Positions 18,330 through 27,073 of a stretch of 64,000 bases of DNA are shown piece after piece. Position 1 is the first letter of the stretch; every line of letters starts with the position of its first letter. The stretch spans positions 1-64,000 of the forward strand of contig JAMCPL010000011.1 in the NCBI GenBank assembly GCA_023379675.1, read 5' to 3'. The translations under genes and the position numbers were made by a program. Below the pieces are notes generated by a model, which made no database searches, had not been told where the DNA came from, and worked only from the letters and a program-made list of their open reading frames with translations. The DNA is from Actinomycetota bacterium (lineage in GTDB: Bacteria > Actinomycetota > Acidimicrobiia > Acidimicrobiales > JAMCPL01).

Positions 18330-18761
18330 TCAGGGTCTGACGATTACCTTTCCAAACATGGTTGAGTGGATGGTGGATACATAGGAAAAGACACCAGCCT
18401 TGAAGAAGGTGTGGTACCACTTTCCGCTTGATTCCGTCGGGCTGGTAACATGGAGGCGCGGGAAATGGATATTCCCAGGTATAGGACCGTCATCCATGAT
18501 CCACTCCACAGCCTGGCCCGTGTGTATCGTAACAGTGGACGGTTCGAAAGCAACGTATCTCGTTTGCACAACTGCAGCCACTGGACCCTGTGGGAGCTTG
18601 CCCGGCGTTATGCCTTTTTGCACTGCAGGAGAAGCGGGCAGCCCGCCACAGGCTGCAAGCGATGTTGCCAAAGACAGCACTGCCGCTCCGGCTGCAATCC
18701 GCCCGCATTTCCGGCACCGCATACGTATGCTTGGCATATTTGATGTACCTGTCATGTCCAT
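18330..18761 (-). CDS. Cupredoxin-like lipoprotein lacking two copper ligands
   Basis: A 143-residue exported protein: signal sequence ending in the lipobox LAAC with lipidated C38, then an amicyanin/plastocyanin-like domain (VEWIMDDGPIPGNIHF to FGKVIVRP). Aligned by eye with amicyanin, whose ligands are in P-H-N and C-x2-H-x2-M, this protein has P95-G96-N97 and S129-x2-H132-x2-M135. The first His is Gly and the Cys is Ser, so a blue type-1 copper site cannot form, while H132 and M135 remain. It may bind copper differently, another metal, or none. It stands alone, convergent with the binding-protein gene and 195 bp from the MBL gene on the same strand. Confidence 0.75.
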   Translation of the reverse strand: MDMTGTSNMPSIRMRCRKCGRIAAGAAVLSLATSLAACGGLPASPAVQKGITPGKLPQGPVAAVVQTRYVAFEPSTVTIHTGQAVEWIMDDGPIPGNIHFPRLHVTSPTESSGKWYHTFFKAGVFSYVSTIHSTMFGKVIVRP

Positions 18762-18956
18762 TGTCCCGTTTCCGTTCCGTCGGCTTCCCTGTTCCAGAAG
18801 TTCGCCTGCCCGCTCATGATCCTACATGGTTTCTCGTCATTGGCAACAGTTGCCATGCACTCATCCTTGTCGACATACACCGGTATACCGACATGGTGCC
18901 GACTTATATCTTTGAGCAGCCGCATTATGCCTTTGAGCGCCGGAGGCAGAAATATA

Positions 18957-19946
18957 TTATATCTGGGCTTCCTCACTTTTTGCAAGCCATCTGCTTATTC
19001 CCGCGGCATTCGAGTGCACACCGTTGAGCGTCTCAAGCTTTTGCCGTTCTACCTCGCTGGTGCTGGACAGTTCCTCACTGAATGCTTCTTCCAGCGCAAG
19101 GGCAACATCAGCACCGGACCTGAATGCCCTTTCGGCCACGCCAACCCAGTGTTGGAGTACCTGTATGGCTTCTTCGAGAATATCGCTTGGATCTCCCGGG
19201 ACAATCCCGTAATGGGCCAGTGCAACCCGTGATGGCTTGCGCCGTGCAAAACGATGGAGTGAGTGAACGGCCTGATCCAGGTCGAAATCCGGCGGCGGGG
19301 TGGCAGGCCTTAGAACGCCTGCATCCGGCAAGCGAACTCCGACAGCATCTCCTGCAAATAAGATACCGCTCAAGGAATCATGCACAGCCAGATGGTGCTT
19401 TGCATGACCAGGCGAATCGATTGCCACCAACACCCTGTTGGGGCTAACTCTTATCTCTGCTCCATCAGGAAGTGCCCGTATCCTTTCCTGCTCTGTAGCG
19501 GTGAGGCGTCCGTAGAGGGAATCCAGAAGTGGCCCGTAAACCTGCGCAGCAGACGAGATCAGTCTTTCGGGATCGGCCAGGTGGCGGGCGCCCTTTTCAT
19601 GCACATATACGGTTGCATCCGGGAAAGCCCTAGCGACATCGCCTACCCCGCCTGCATGGTCGAGATGTATATGCGTCACAGCCACACCGGCCAGATCGTG
19701 CGGACCGATACCGAGTGAATCCAAAGCCGCAAGCAGTACAGGGACAGATGTCTGGGAACCGGTTTCCACGAGCACCGGTGCTTCGCCTTCCATAAGGTAG
19801 CCGGCCGTAACCCTCTCCCATCCTCCGAGCATCGTATCTATCTCGATCACTCCGTCCGCTACATGCCTGGTGCCAGTGTAGCTGCCATCGTTCATATGTG
19901 TGGTTGGGTTGACATGCTCGTTTTCGCTCATGTCCTCGTCATGCAT
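18957..19946 (-). CDS. MBL-fold metallo-hydrolase
   Basis: A 329-residue metallo-beta-lactamase-fold hydrolase. Metal ligands are visible in THIHLDHAGG (HxHxDH), SPGHAKHH, the aspartate in LFAGDAVG and the late histidine in ALAHYG. The C-terminal 80 residues are helical (VGVAERAF, SEELSSTSEVERQK), as in many thioesterase/lactonase-like MBL proteins. Its ATG lies inside the 3' end of the glucose dehydrogenase gene (8-base overlap ending ATGCATGA), preceded by GGTGGGAG, so the two are translationally coupled; a lactonase acting after glucose oxidation would be a logical partner, but that is inference. A second in-frame ATG at 19931 is possible. Confidence 0.88.
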   Translation of the reverse strand: MHDEDMSENEHVNPTTHMNDGSYTGTRHVADGVIEIDTMLGGWERVTAGYLMEGEAPVLVETGSQTSVPVLLAALDSLGIGPHDLAGVAVTHIHLDHAGGVGDVARAFPDATVYVHEKGARHLADPERLISSAAQVYGPLLDSLYGRLTATEQERIRALPDGAEIRVSPNRVLVAIDSPGHAKHHLAVHDSLSGILFAGDAVGVRLPDAGVLRPATPPPDFDLDQAVHSLHRFARRKPSRVALAHYGIVPGDPSDILEEAIQVLQHWVGVAERAFRSGADVALALEEAFSEELSSTSEVERQKLETLNGVHSNAAGISRWLAKSEEAQI

Positions 19947-20988
19947 CTCCCACCTCTATGATAACCTTCACATCATCCTCTCGCCTTTTGAAAGCCTCGC
20001 CAAACGACTCCAGCGGAACATGCCGTGTAAGCAACTTGCCCAGCCACTGTGGATCGGCCTTTGCTAGTGCCTCCGCACCGGCTTCGTAGTGCCTGCGATT
20101 GGCATTTACAGACCCTACCACCACTTCATTCTCGAGCACCATTGTGCGATTTACGAGGCCTGCATCGACAGTCAGTTCCCTGCCTCCCGAAGATACCCCT
20201 GTCAGGCAGAGCACACCACCAGGAGCTATATGTTCCATGGCGTCGAACACGAGTGACCCTACGCCGGTACATTCCACAACCACGTCAGGCTGCTGTGGTA
20301 GACTCGTCACAGGGCCGTTATGGTAGAAAGCGCCCAGTGAATTCACAAGATCAGGTTTCAGACCCTCTTTGACCTGGTCGATTACGTAGACCTCCAGTCC
20401 CATCTGCACGCCAAGGAGCGCGGCCAATAGCCCGATTGGTCCCGCACCCGTGACAAGTGCCCGCTTCGGCTCGAAAACCGCCCTCCTTCCCGTACTCGTG
20501 ACCTGTTCCCATGCCTTGGCGACCACGCTTGCAGGTTCGAGGAGCACTCCATGGGTTCCTAACTTCGGGTCCACTTTTACAAGGTACTCCGGTTCTATGC
20601 GGTACCGCTCGGAGCAGTAACCATCGTGTTCCTTGATCCCACGCTCGGTGTACCTACCGTTACGGCAAAAATCCCATTCACCGGCAGCGCAGTTGTCACA
20701 CGGCACCGGATCCGGTCTGCGAACTATTCCCACCACCAAGTCCCCTTCAGAAAAGCCGGAATCCTTCGGCGTATCAAGCACCTTTCCGAGAGATTCATGA
20801 CCTAGAACCAGCTTCTCCTTGCCCTTTGGTGCCCAACCATATGCTCCAGACATGATCTCCATGTCCGTTCCACAGACTCCCACGGCCACTGTTTCCACCA
20901 GCACCGTTCCGTCACTCTCAGGCGGCTCCGGTATTTCTTCGATTTTACCCGAGCTGGCTTTGCCCGGTACAACTGTAAGTGCTTTCAT
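19939..20988 (-). CDS. Zinc-dependent glucose 1-dehydrogenase (MDR family)
   Basis: A 349-residue medium-chain dehydrogenase. It matches the archaeal/haloarchaeal glucose dehydrogenase pattern closely: catalytic zinc ligand C39 in GVCGTDMEI, H64-E65 in LGHESLG, a structural-zinc-type cysteine group at C97, C100 and C108 within VPCDNCAAGEWDFCRNG, then YTERGIK. The nucleotide-binding motif is GAGPIGLLAA near 180. It oxidises glucose (or a similar aldose) to the lactone with NAD(P)+. It is coupled to the MBL hydrolase that follows. Substrate choice is an inference from the family pattern. Confidence 0.87.
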   Translation of the reverse strand: MKALTVVPGKASSGKIEEIPEPPESDGTVLVETVAVGVCGTDMEIMSGAYGWAPKGKEKLVLGHESLGKVLDTPKDSGFSEGDLVVGIVRRPDPVPCDNCAAGEWDFCRNGRYTERGIKEHDGYCSERYRIEPEYLVKVDPKLGTHGVLLEPASVVAKAWEQVTSTGRRAVFEPKRALVTGAGPIGLLAALLGVQMGLEVYVIDQVKEGLKPDLVNSLGAFYHNGPVTSLPQQPDVVVECTGVGSLVFDAMEHIAPGGVLCLTGVSSGGRELTVDAGLVNRTMVLENEVVVGSVNANRRHYEAGAEALAKADPQWLGKLLTRHVPLESFGEAFKRREDDVKVIIEVGDA

Positions 20989-21063
20989 CTGACCTAGTTT
21001 AGCGGTTTGGCTCGCTAATGGCCGTTCGCCGCTGGGTGATTACGGCTTGCTACGCCACGGATG

Positions 21064-21082
21064 CTCCCGCTCTAAGTGGGAG
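21064..21082. other. Hairpin in 139-bp intergenic stretch
   Basis: CTCCCG-CTCTAAG-TGGGAG forms a 5-6-bp stem (last pair G-T). No U-tract follows on either strand. The stem and its CTCTAAG loop resemble right-end hairpins of IS200/IS605-type elements, but no tnpA/tnpB sequence is present, so this is only a possible relic. Confidence 0.25.
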
Positions 21083-21127
21083 ACAAGCGGCGCTTCATAG
21101 CCTTCCCTTTTTCTCTCGTGACCCGTT

Positions 21128-22786
21128 TTACGGGTAGTGGTCAGGCAAGTCGTTCTCGTAGAGGACAATATCCTGCTCGTTCAGGTTGTTTCGTATCCAG
21201 TCGACAGCCTTGTCGCGATTGCCAGCTGTGATGACCGTTGGGTTCCTGCTGTCCTGCCTGCCAGACTCAGGCGTGCCATCCTGCCTGCCAGACCGGGCGA
21301 CATCCTGTTGCTCTGCGGCATCGGGGAGCGCCACACGGTCTGGTGATGTGGCACGGTGGAGCGCTATCCCCTGGAGGAGTGCCTTGCGATTGGTCCTGCC
21401 GACCACGATGATTAAATCGGCCAAGTCTGCAGCTGCGCGTGCGAACGCTATATTCTCCTTGCGCTGGATGGGTCCTAATTCCACCATTCCCGGAGTGACC
21501 AGTACCTTCCGGCCAGTGGCGTGGTCGTATCGGAGCCGTGCAAGGGCGGCCATGCATCCAGCAGGGTTGGAGTTGTAAGTATCGTCCAGCACGGTGGGAT
21601 GGCCTTCGGATACTATCCTGCTTAGGCGGTGGGACGGGCTCGTAAGGGTATGCAGCCGTTCCGCGATTATATCCTTGGGGCATCCAAGTGCCAGGGCGAC
21701 CCCTACCGCGAGTCCGATGTTGGATGGTTGTGCGTCCGTGACGACTCCAGCGGCCACTTCTCCACCATCGACGTTTACCTGGATTATCCCAGTTACTTCA
21801 TTCTTGAGCGCTTCCACATGGATGGCGCCGTCCGTCTCTGCGTGCGAGGAGCAGCGGATGACCCTTTTCCCCTTGATTTCGAGTTGGCGTGCGAGGGCTG
21901 CCAGGCGGGGGTCGTCGACCTGCAGCACTACAGTGGATGCCGATTCGGTGATTTCCGATTTGGCCTGCAGGATGCGATCCTCGCTCTTGAAGCGTTCGAG
22001 GTGGACTGGCCCTATCGCGGTGATGACCGATATATCGGGCGTCAGCCAGCTGCACAGTTCTCGTATCTCTCCTGGACCGTAGGTACCCATTTCTGCCACA
22101 AATACCTCTGTGGAGTCGAGGAGATGCTCGTTGATGGCTCTGGCAAGGCCAGCGCGGTTGTTGAAGCTGGCTGGACTCGGTATGGTCATATAGCACCCTG
22201 CAGAGAGATGGGTCGTGTACAATTTGGTGGAGGTCTTACCGTAGGATCCGGTGATGGCGACCACCCTTGGTTTTACCTTTTCCAAGCGCTCGCGTGCAGC
22301 CTTGACATAGTGTTCAGCCAGCTTCCTTTCCAACGGGTAAGTGAGATAGCAGGCGAGGTCCACCATTACGCATGCACCTATGTCGATGGCCGCGCTGGCC
22401 AGGGGGGCATGTCCGACGGCTATTCCAAGATAGACAATGGCCATGCCTGCTACTACCGATACTGTTGCGAGCGTCTTCAGCCTGCGGGTCCAGGCAAGCG
22501 GCGAGGTGCGTCCCCTTATCGACAGCCCGGCCGGCCCAGCAACGGCTACTGCGGCACTGGCCAGCGCGGCGAGGGGGAAGTGCGACGAGAAGGCCACACC
22601 TGCACAACCTACAAGGATGAGCATGATGTTGACGGGGGACGAAAGCCACCACCGCAGTGCGAAACGTGAAGTTGCGTCTGGCAAGTAATGCTCTCTCTGG
22701 GCTACACGCAGCCATCGCATCCATGCCGGCACCGCCGCGATCACGCAGGTTCCAGATACAATCGCGGATACGATGGTCTGGGTCAT
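21128..22786 (-). CDS. Membrane-anchored Mur ligase family protein (MurF-like)
   Basis: A 552-residue ATP-dependent Mur ligase: P-loop ITGSYGKTSTK at 178-188, the family ENxxE-like EMGTYGPGEI and HLERF/K-x-x-x-x-K segments, and the C-terminal domain start DDTYNSNPAG typical of MurF. The first 150 residues have about four hydrophobic segments, so the enzyme is tethered to the membrane, unlike standard MurF. It probably joins an amino acid or peptide to a cell-envelope precursor; the substrate is unknown. Near residue 490 there is a low-complexity insertion with a repeated SGRQD motif. A hexanucleotide repeat lies 20-64 bases upstream of the start. No ddl or other mur gene is adjacent. Confidence 0.82.
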   Translation of the reverse strand: MTQTIVSAIVSGTCVIAAVPAWMRWLRVAQREHYLPDATSRFALRWWLSSPVNIMLILVGCAGVAFSSHFPLAALASAAVAVAGPAGLSIRGRTSPLAWTRRLKTLATVSVVAGMAIVYLGIAVGHAPLASAAIDIGACVMVDLACYLTYPLERKLAEHYVKAARERLEKVKPRVVAITGSYGKTSTKLYTTHLSAGCYMTIPSPASFNNRAGLARAINEHLLDSTEVFVAEMGTYGPGEIRELCSWLTPDISVITAIGPVHLERFKSEDRILQAKSEITESASTVVLQVDDPRLAALARQLEIKGKRVIRCSSHAETDGAIHVEALKNEVTGIIQVNVDGGEVAAGVVTDAQPSNIGLAVGVALALGCPKDIIAERLHTLTSPSHRLSRIVSEGHPTVLDDTYNSNPAGCMAALARLRYDHATGRKVLVTPGMVELGPIQRKENIAFARAAADLADLIIVVGRTNRKALLQGIALHRATSPDRVALPDAAEQQDVARSGRQDGTPESGRQDSRNPTVITAGNRDKAVDWIRNNLNEQDIVLYENDLPDHYP

Positions 22787-22806
22787 GTTGTAAGCACCTG
22801 AGGTGC

Positions 22807-22850
22807 TGTAGATGTAGATGTAGATGTAGATGTAGATGTAGATGTAGATG
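22807..22850 (+). repeat. Hexanucleotide microsatellite (TGTAGA)x7
   Basis: Seven perfect TGTAGA units plus TG in the 85-bp gap upstream of the MurF-like start (minus strand). Copy-number change would alter promoter or leader spacing in 6-bp steps. Confidence 0.97.
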
Positions 22851-22871
22851 TTACTGCTGGCACGAGAGTCA

Positions 22872-24434
22872 TCAGCTCTTGATAATTGCGGATGGCGGCG
22901 GTATCTTACCTGGTGACGGACTACCGCCCGGACCTGAAGTCAGGCAGCTATTGAGCAGTGCAGGATCAGGTGGGGCCGGCAGCCTTGGTGGCGTGGCAAA
23001 TGCCGCATGATGCAGGTCGAGGAAGTCGAGCATGTTAGCGGCATTGGCATCGCGGGCGGTAAGTGCGGGGAGGTTCCATTTGGTCTCCACCAGCTTGAGT
23101 ATTGACGTGTGATCGTATACCATGTGCGATACATAGTTTGGCTTTGCGTAGGGGCTCACCACTATTGCAGGCACGCGGAACCCGTACCTCGCAAAACCAT
23201 CATACTGCTCGTCCGCTGTCACATCCGGAGGTATATTATCGGGCGGCACTGCGCCGGGTGGAGGCACGTGGTCGAAGTAGCCACCGTGCTCGTCGTAGGT
23301 GATTACCAGCATGGTCTTCGACCAGCCGGGTCCGGTCATCACTGCATTCACTACTCGAGCTATGAAGGCATCACCATACTGGATGTCCTCCCCCTCCCCT
23401 TCGGAGTTTCCTTCAGTGGTGCCGCTTTTTGTAAACTGCGGGTCGACCAGGGAGAATGACGGCAGGGTACCGGCTTGCGCATCAGCGTAGAATTGCGCGA
23501 TCGGGACGATATTCTTTCTGATGGATTGTGGACCCGACAGGTAGAACAGATCCAACGTAGGTAGATCCGAGTAGTAATCGCGCCATGATATCCCATGGGT
23601 ATCGAGCGTATCCACGATCGTTCCATGAGCCGGCTGCGGTGGCAATGCATCTTTGACCAGGCCCGACGAAGTGCCGGCAATCAGGTAGCTGCGATTGGGG
23701 AAGGTCGGTCCCATCACAGAGCAGAAGTAGCTGTCGCCTATTGGGAAGGTGCTTGCCAGCCCGTATGTGAACGGTACGGTTGCGCCAGTGTAATACCCCA
23801 TAGCAGCCGGGCCGCTTGCGCTTCTCGCAAATCCCTGGTTGGTGCCATGATCGTACTGGAAATGGCTGTCGTACCAGGACTGCACAGGCTGCGCCTCGGT
23901 GCGGCAGGGGTTGGGGTCGGGGAATGCCCGGATAAGTTTGCCGTTGTGGTAGGGATTGGTGGCGGTGGGTAAGCCTTTGGAGTCCAGCTTGAAGCCGTTG
24001 CCCCTACCGAGCATGCCAAGTAAGTGGTCGAAGGAACGATTCTCTTCCATCAGTACCACTATGTGTTCTATTTCCGGTATGGTGTCGGTGCCGGGTTCCA
24101 GATGCGGGTAAGGAAGATGTCCTGATTCGAAGATGTGCTGACTTTGACGCGGGAGATGCAACGACTTGGACGAGGACGGGATCGGTTTCCTGGCCGCGTG
24201 GCCGCAGCCAGCAAGGATGCCCCCACCAGTTGCCGCCATCGCGCCATAAGCACCTATCTTGAGTATCCTGCGGCGGGAGAACCGTGCTTCGGTCGAGTTG
24301 CTGCCAGTCGTACCAGCTATGTCATGACTGCCGGGAGCACCGGCGCCTGTACCTGTACCTGTACCGGCGCCTGTATCTGCGACTGTGTCATGACCTACAC
24401 CTGCATCTGGATTGCTGCTCCTATCTTTGTGCAT
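22872..24434 (-). CDS. Tat-exported phospholipase C / acid phosphatase family phosphoesterase
   Basis: A 520-residue phosphoesterase (PLC/AcpA superfamily) that hydrolyses phosphodiesters or monoesters outside the cell. A Tat motif SRRRILK (residues 53-59) precedes a hydrophobic stretch ending in a lipobox-like LAGC (C77), so it may be a Tat lipoprotein. Active-site blocks: VVLMEENRSFDH, PTFPNRSYLIAGTS, ITYDEHGGYFDHVPPP and YDHTSILK. The first 50 residues before the Tat motif are low-complexity with (GT/GA) dipeptide runs, encoded by a short tandem repeat near 24345-24370; a start nearer the Tat motif is not available in frame. Phosphate regulation cannot be shown here although the family is often phosphate-controlled. 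Confidence 0.88.
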   Translation of the reverse strand: MHKDRSSNPDAGVGHDTVADTGAGTGTGTGAGAPGSHDIAGTTGSNSTEARFSRRRILKIGAYGAMAATGGGILAGCGHAARKPIPSSSKSLHLPRQSQHIFESGHLPYPHLEPGTDTIPEIEHIVVLMEENRSFDHLLGMLGRGNGFKLDSKGLPTATNPYHNGKLIRAFPDPNPCRTEAQPVQSWYDSHFQYDHGTNQGFARSASGPAAMGYYTGATVPFTYGLASTFPIGDSYFCSVMGPTFPNRSYLIAGTSSGLVKDALPPQPAHGTIVDTLDTHGISWRDYYSDLPTLDLFYLSGPQSIRKNIVPIAQFYADAQAGTLPSFSLVDPQFTKSGTTEGNSEGEGEDIQYGDAFIARVVNAVMTGPGWSKTMLVITYDEHGGYFDHVPPPGAVPPDNIPPDVTADEQYDGFARYGFRVPAIVVSPYAKPNYVSHMVYDHTSILKLVETKWNLPALTARDANAANMLDFLDLHHAAFATPPRLPAPPDPALLNSCLTSGPGGSPSPGKIPPPSAIIKS

Positions 24435-24691
24435 GGATAGATATTACATCAGGGAGACCATGTAATCCAGGTTATGCAGGCACAACGCGTGCAGCCAGTG
24501 TATAACCGATGGATGTGTGCCTGGGGACGCCTGTCCATGGATGGATGGATGAACGCCCGTACACGATCACGTAACCGGTAGTTCACCGACATTTCACCTT
24601 TCCTTCAGCGCTGTGTCGGCTGCCGGTTACTTTCGCTCTTTACTATGCCCTTCGTGGAGAGACGCGTGGAGAAAGGATAAAGAGAAGATAA

Positions 24692-25915
24692 ATGGCAGCG
24701 ATCGCAATGAAGAATGTCGTGAAGTGTTACGGCAAGGCAAAGGAGGAGGCGGCCGTGAAGGATGTGTCGCTTGCAATAGACGAAGGGGAGTTTGTAGTGT
24801 TACTGGGTCCGTCGGGATGTGGCAAGACCACGATACTGAGGATGCTGGCCGGCTTGGAGGACATTACTGACGGGGAACTCTGGTTTGACGACCGACTCAT
24901 GAATCACGAGCCTCCCGATGCACGTAGTGTCGGGATGGTCTTCCAGAACTACGCCCTTTATCCTCATATGACTGTCTACGAGAACCTTGCGTTCGGCTTG
25001 AAGGCACGAGGGGTTCCTAAGGCGGAAGTAAAGCAGCGGGTGCATGACATGGTTGCACTGCTTGGCATCCAAGCCGCAGTGGACCATAAGCCGAAAGAAC
25101 TGTCGGGCGGCCAGCGTCAGAGGGTTGCTCTTGGCAGGGCGCTCGTACGCGATCCTGTGGTGTTCCTGATGGACGAGCCGCTTTCCAATCTCGATGCCAA
25201 CCTGCGGGAGCAGATGAGACTGGAACTTGCTCGTATTCACAGCCATGTCCGGGTCACGACCGTATATGTCACTCATGACCAGAATGAAGCACTGACACTG
25301 GCCGATCGTGTGGTGGTGATGGAAGGTGGGCGTATCAGGCAGGTTGGCACGCCCAGCGAGATCTATGAAAGTCCGGCGGACACGTTTGTGGCGGGATTTG
25401 TCGGATCGCCCGGCATGAACCTATGGACTCTGAGGTGGGAGGACGACGGAGAGGGCATATCCCTGGATGGCGCATTACGCCTGCCCCGTTCATTCCGGCC
25501 TGCATTGGAAGAGGTCGGTGCCACCGTAACCGTAGGTATCCGTCCGGAGCATCTGGGGATGTCACTAGTCAAGGCGGACGTGAAGGTTATCTGCCGGGCG
25601 GAGTTCTTCGAGAACCTGGGCAGCCATACCCAACTGCATGCTCACCTGGTTGCTTCGGGAACCGATTCCAGCGTCCACGAGTTGCTGCAGCCGGACTCGG
25701 AGCAGTCCCAGCTGCCATATCCCAGCTCACAGTCACGGGATTCCCGGCGCTTGGTGGCGCGCCTCGACGCTGCCGCTTCTGCCGATCCGGGCGAGGAGAT
25801 GGTACTGACCGCTCCTGCAGGTGCGGTCAACCTGTTCGATCCGGTTACAGGTATCCGGATGGGGGAGCAAAGCAGAGAGTACATCAATGCTTCCCAGAGG
25901 TACCTGCCGGCATGA
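24692..25915 (+). CDS. ugpC: Sugar ABC importer ATPase, UgpC/MsmK type
   Basis: A 407-residue nucleotide-binding subunit energising sugar import: Walker A GPSGCGKTT (39-47), Q-loop FQNYALYPHM, signature LSGGQ (137-141), Walker B VVFLMDEPLSNLDA, H-loop YVTHDQ, and the C-terminal MalK-like regulatory domain (EIYESPADTFVAGFVGSP onward). Inside the regulatory domain about residues 325-360 are a Ser/Gln-rich insertion. The stop overlaps the start of the next gene (ATGA). It opens a four-gene importer set, divergent from the phosphoesterase across 257 bp. ugpC is a family label; the sugar is unknown. Confidence 0.92.
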   Translation: MAAIAMKNVVKCYGKAKEEAAVKDVSLAIDEGEFVVLLGPSGCGKTTILRMLAGLEDITDGELWFDDRLMNHEPPDARSVGMVFQNYALYPHMTVYENLAFGLKARGVPKAEVKQRVHDMVALLGIQAAVDHKPKELSGGQRQRVALGRALVRDPVVFLMDEPLSNLDANLREQMRLELARIHSHVRVTTVYVTHDQNEALTLADRVVVMEGGRIRQVGTPSEIYESPADTFVAGFVGSPGMNLWTLRWEDDGEGISLDGALRLPRSFRPALEEVGATVTVGIRPEHLGMSLVKADVKVICRAEFFENLGSHTQLHAHLVASGTDSSVHELLQPDSEQSQLPYPSSQSRDSRRLVARLDAAASADPGEEMVLTAPAGAVNLFDPVTGIRMGEQSREYINASQRYLPA

Positions 25916-26919
25916 CGATTACCGCAAGGAGTGTTGCACCCGAAAGGGTGTCGCTGGATGAAGCGCCTCGTTACACACCGGTCAAGAGACGGCGGAGACT
26001 GCTCCCTCTCCGGCTCCGCCGTCTTCAGGACCGGCTGGTTGCCTACGGGCTCATGTTGCCATCCATGGCGGTGTTTGTCATGTTCTTCTACATTCCCGCA
26101 GCCTACCTTATCTATATCTCCTTCTTTCATTGGGGGGTACTCTCCTCCGCCACGAAGTTTGTGGGGCTTGCCAATTTTCGTATACTGTTCCACCAGCCAC
26201 TCTTTTTCCACTCACTGTTTACTTCCGCTTATTACACCCTGGTGATGATCCCAGCGACTGTACTGCTCTCCCTGGGCATAGCCCTGCTATTGAAGGAGGC
26301 CGTTTCCAGGCGCAGCCGTGGAGCGGGAATATGGCGTAGCGCTGTGTTCCTTCCGCATGTCACACCGGTTGTTGCCACCTCCATCATATGGGTGTGGATT
26401 TTCAACCCGCACTTCGGCTTGGCCAACTTCGTGCTTACTCATCTCGGGCTTCCTGCGCTTGGATGGTTGGAGAGTGTGCACTGGGCGCTGCCGGCTGTGA
26501 TAATCGACAGCCTCTGGCACTCCCTCGGTCTTTACGTCATAATTTTTCTGGCTGGCCTATCCACTGTTCCACGCGAGCTTCTTGAAGTGGCCCGTCTCGA
26601 CGGTGCAAAGAGGTACTATACATTCCGGCGTATAATCTGGCCGCTCATATCCCCGACGACGTTCTTCGTTGTACTGCTGGCAACCATCAATAGCTGGCAG
26701 GCGTTCTCCCAGATTTTTGCCATGACTGGTGGGCCGCACGGTGGTGCAGGAGGACCGGCGTTTGCAACTACCACTGATGCGCTCCTTGTGTACCAGACTG
26801 CATTTATTTACGAGCACTTTTCGTTGGCGGCTGCGATGAGCGTGATCCTTTTCGGGATCATCATGACTCTGACCCTTATACAGAAGTGGATTTCTGATCG
26901 TGTCGTATTTTACCGCTGA
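25912..26919 (+). CDS. Sugar ABC importer permease 1 (MalF/UgpA type)
   Basis: A 335-residue inner-membrane permease with about six hydrophobic segments and the EAA coupling loop EVARLDGAKRYYTFRRIIWP near residue 225. The ATG at 25912 overlaps the ATPase stop by four bases; the frame is open much further upstream (25423) but only as a shadow of the ATPase gene. The basic N-terminus (KRRRRLLPLRLRR) is cytoplasmic. Confidence 0.92.
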   Translation: MTITARSVAPERVSLDEAPRYTPVKRRRRLLPLRLRRLQDRLVAYGLMLPSMAVFVMFFYIPAAYLIYISFFHWGVLSSATKFVGLANFRILFHQPLFFHSLFTSAYYTLVMIPATVLLSLGIALLLKEAVSRRSRGAGIWRSAVFLPHVTPVVATSIIWVWIFNPHFGLANFVLTHLGLPALGWLESVHWALPAVIIDSLWHSLGLYVIIFLAGLSTVPRELLEVARLDGAKRYYTFRRIIWPLISPTTFFVVLLATINSWQAFSQIFAMTGGPHGGAGGPAFATTTDALLVYQTAFIYEHFSLAAAMSVILFGIIMTLTLIQKWISDRVVFYR

Positions 26920-27049
26920 GATCCACCCAGCAGGGCCAGGATACGTGCCGGCAATGCCGTGGGGCCCGCCGGACGCAAGAGATACAGAGACGCAAACAGT
27001 GGGAGATGCAAACGGATATACCACCAACTGTGACAGGGAGGTGCCAGCT

Positions 27050-27073
27050 ATGGCAGGGAAATGCAGCGTATGA
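27050..27073 (+). promoter_or_regulatory. Seven-codon leader ORF coupled to permease 2
   Basis: ATG at 27050 with a strong ribosome site (GGGAGG) opens MAGKCSV and stops at TGA 27071-27073, which overlaps the permease ATG at 27070 (ATGA). The permease start itself lacks a ribosome site, so re-initiation after this leader is plausible. Confidence 0.45.

Noticed and set aside
25423-25911. 498-residue permease start at 25423
   Set aside because: The upstream part is a shadow of the ATPase gene; the ATGA overlap at 25912 gives a normal-length permease.
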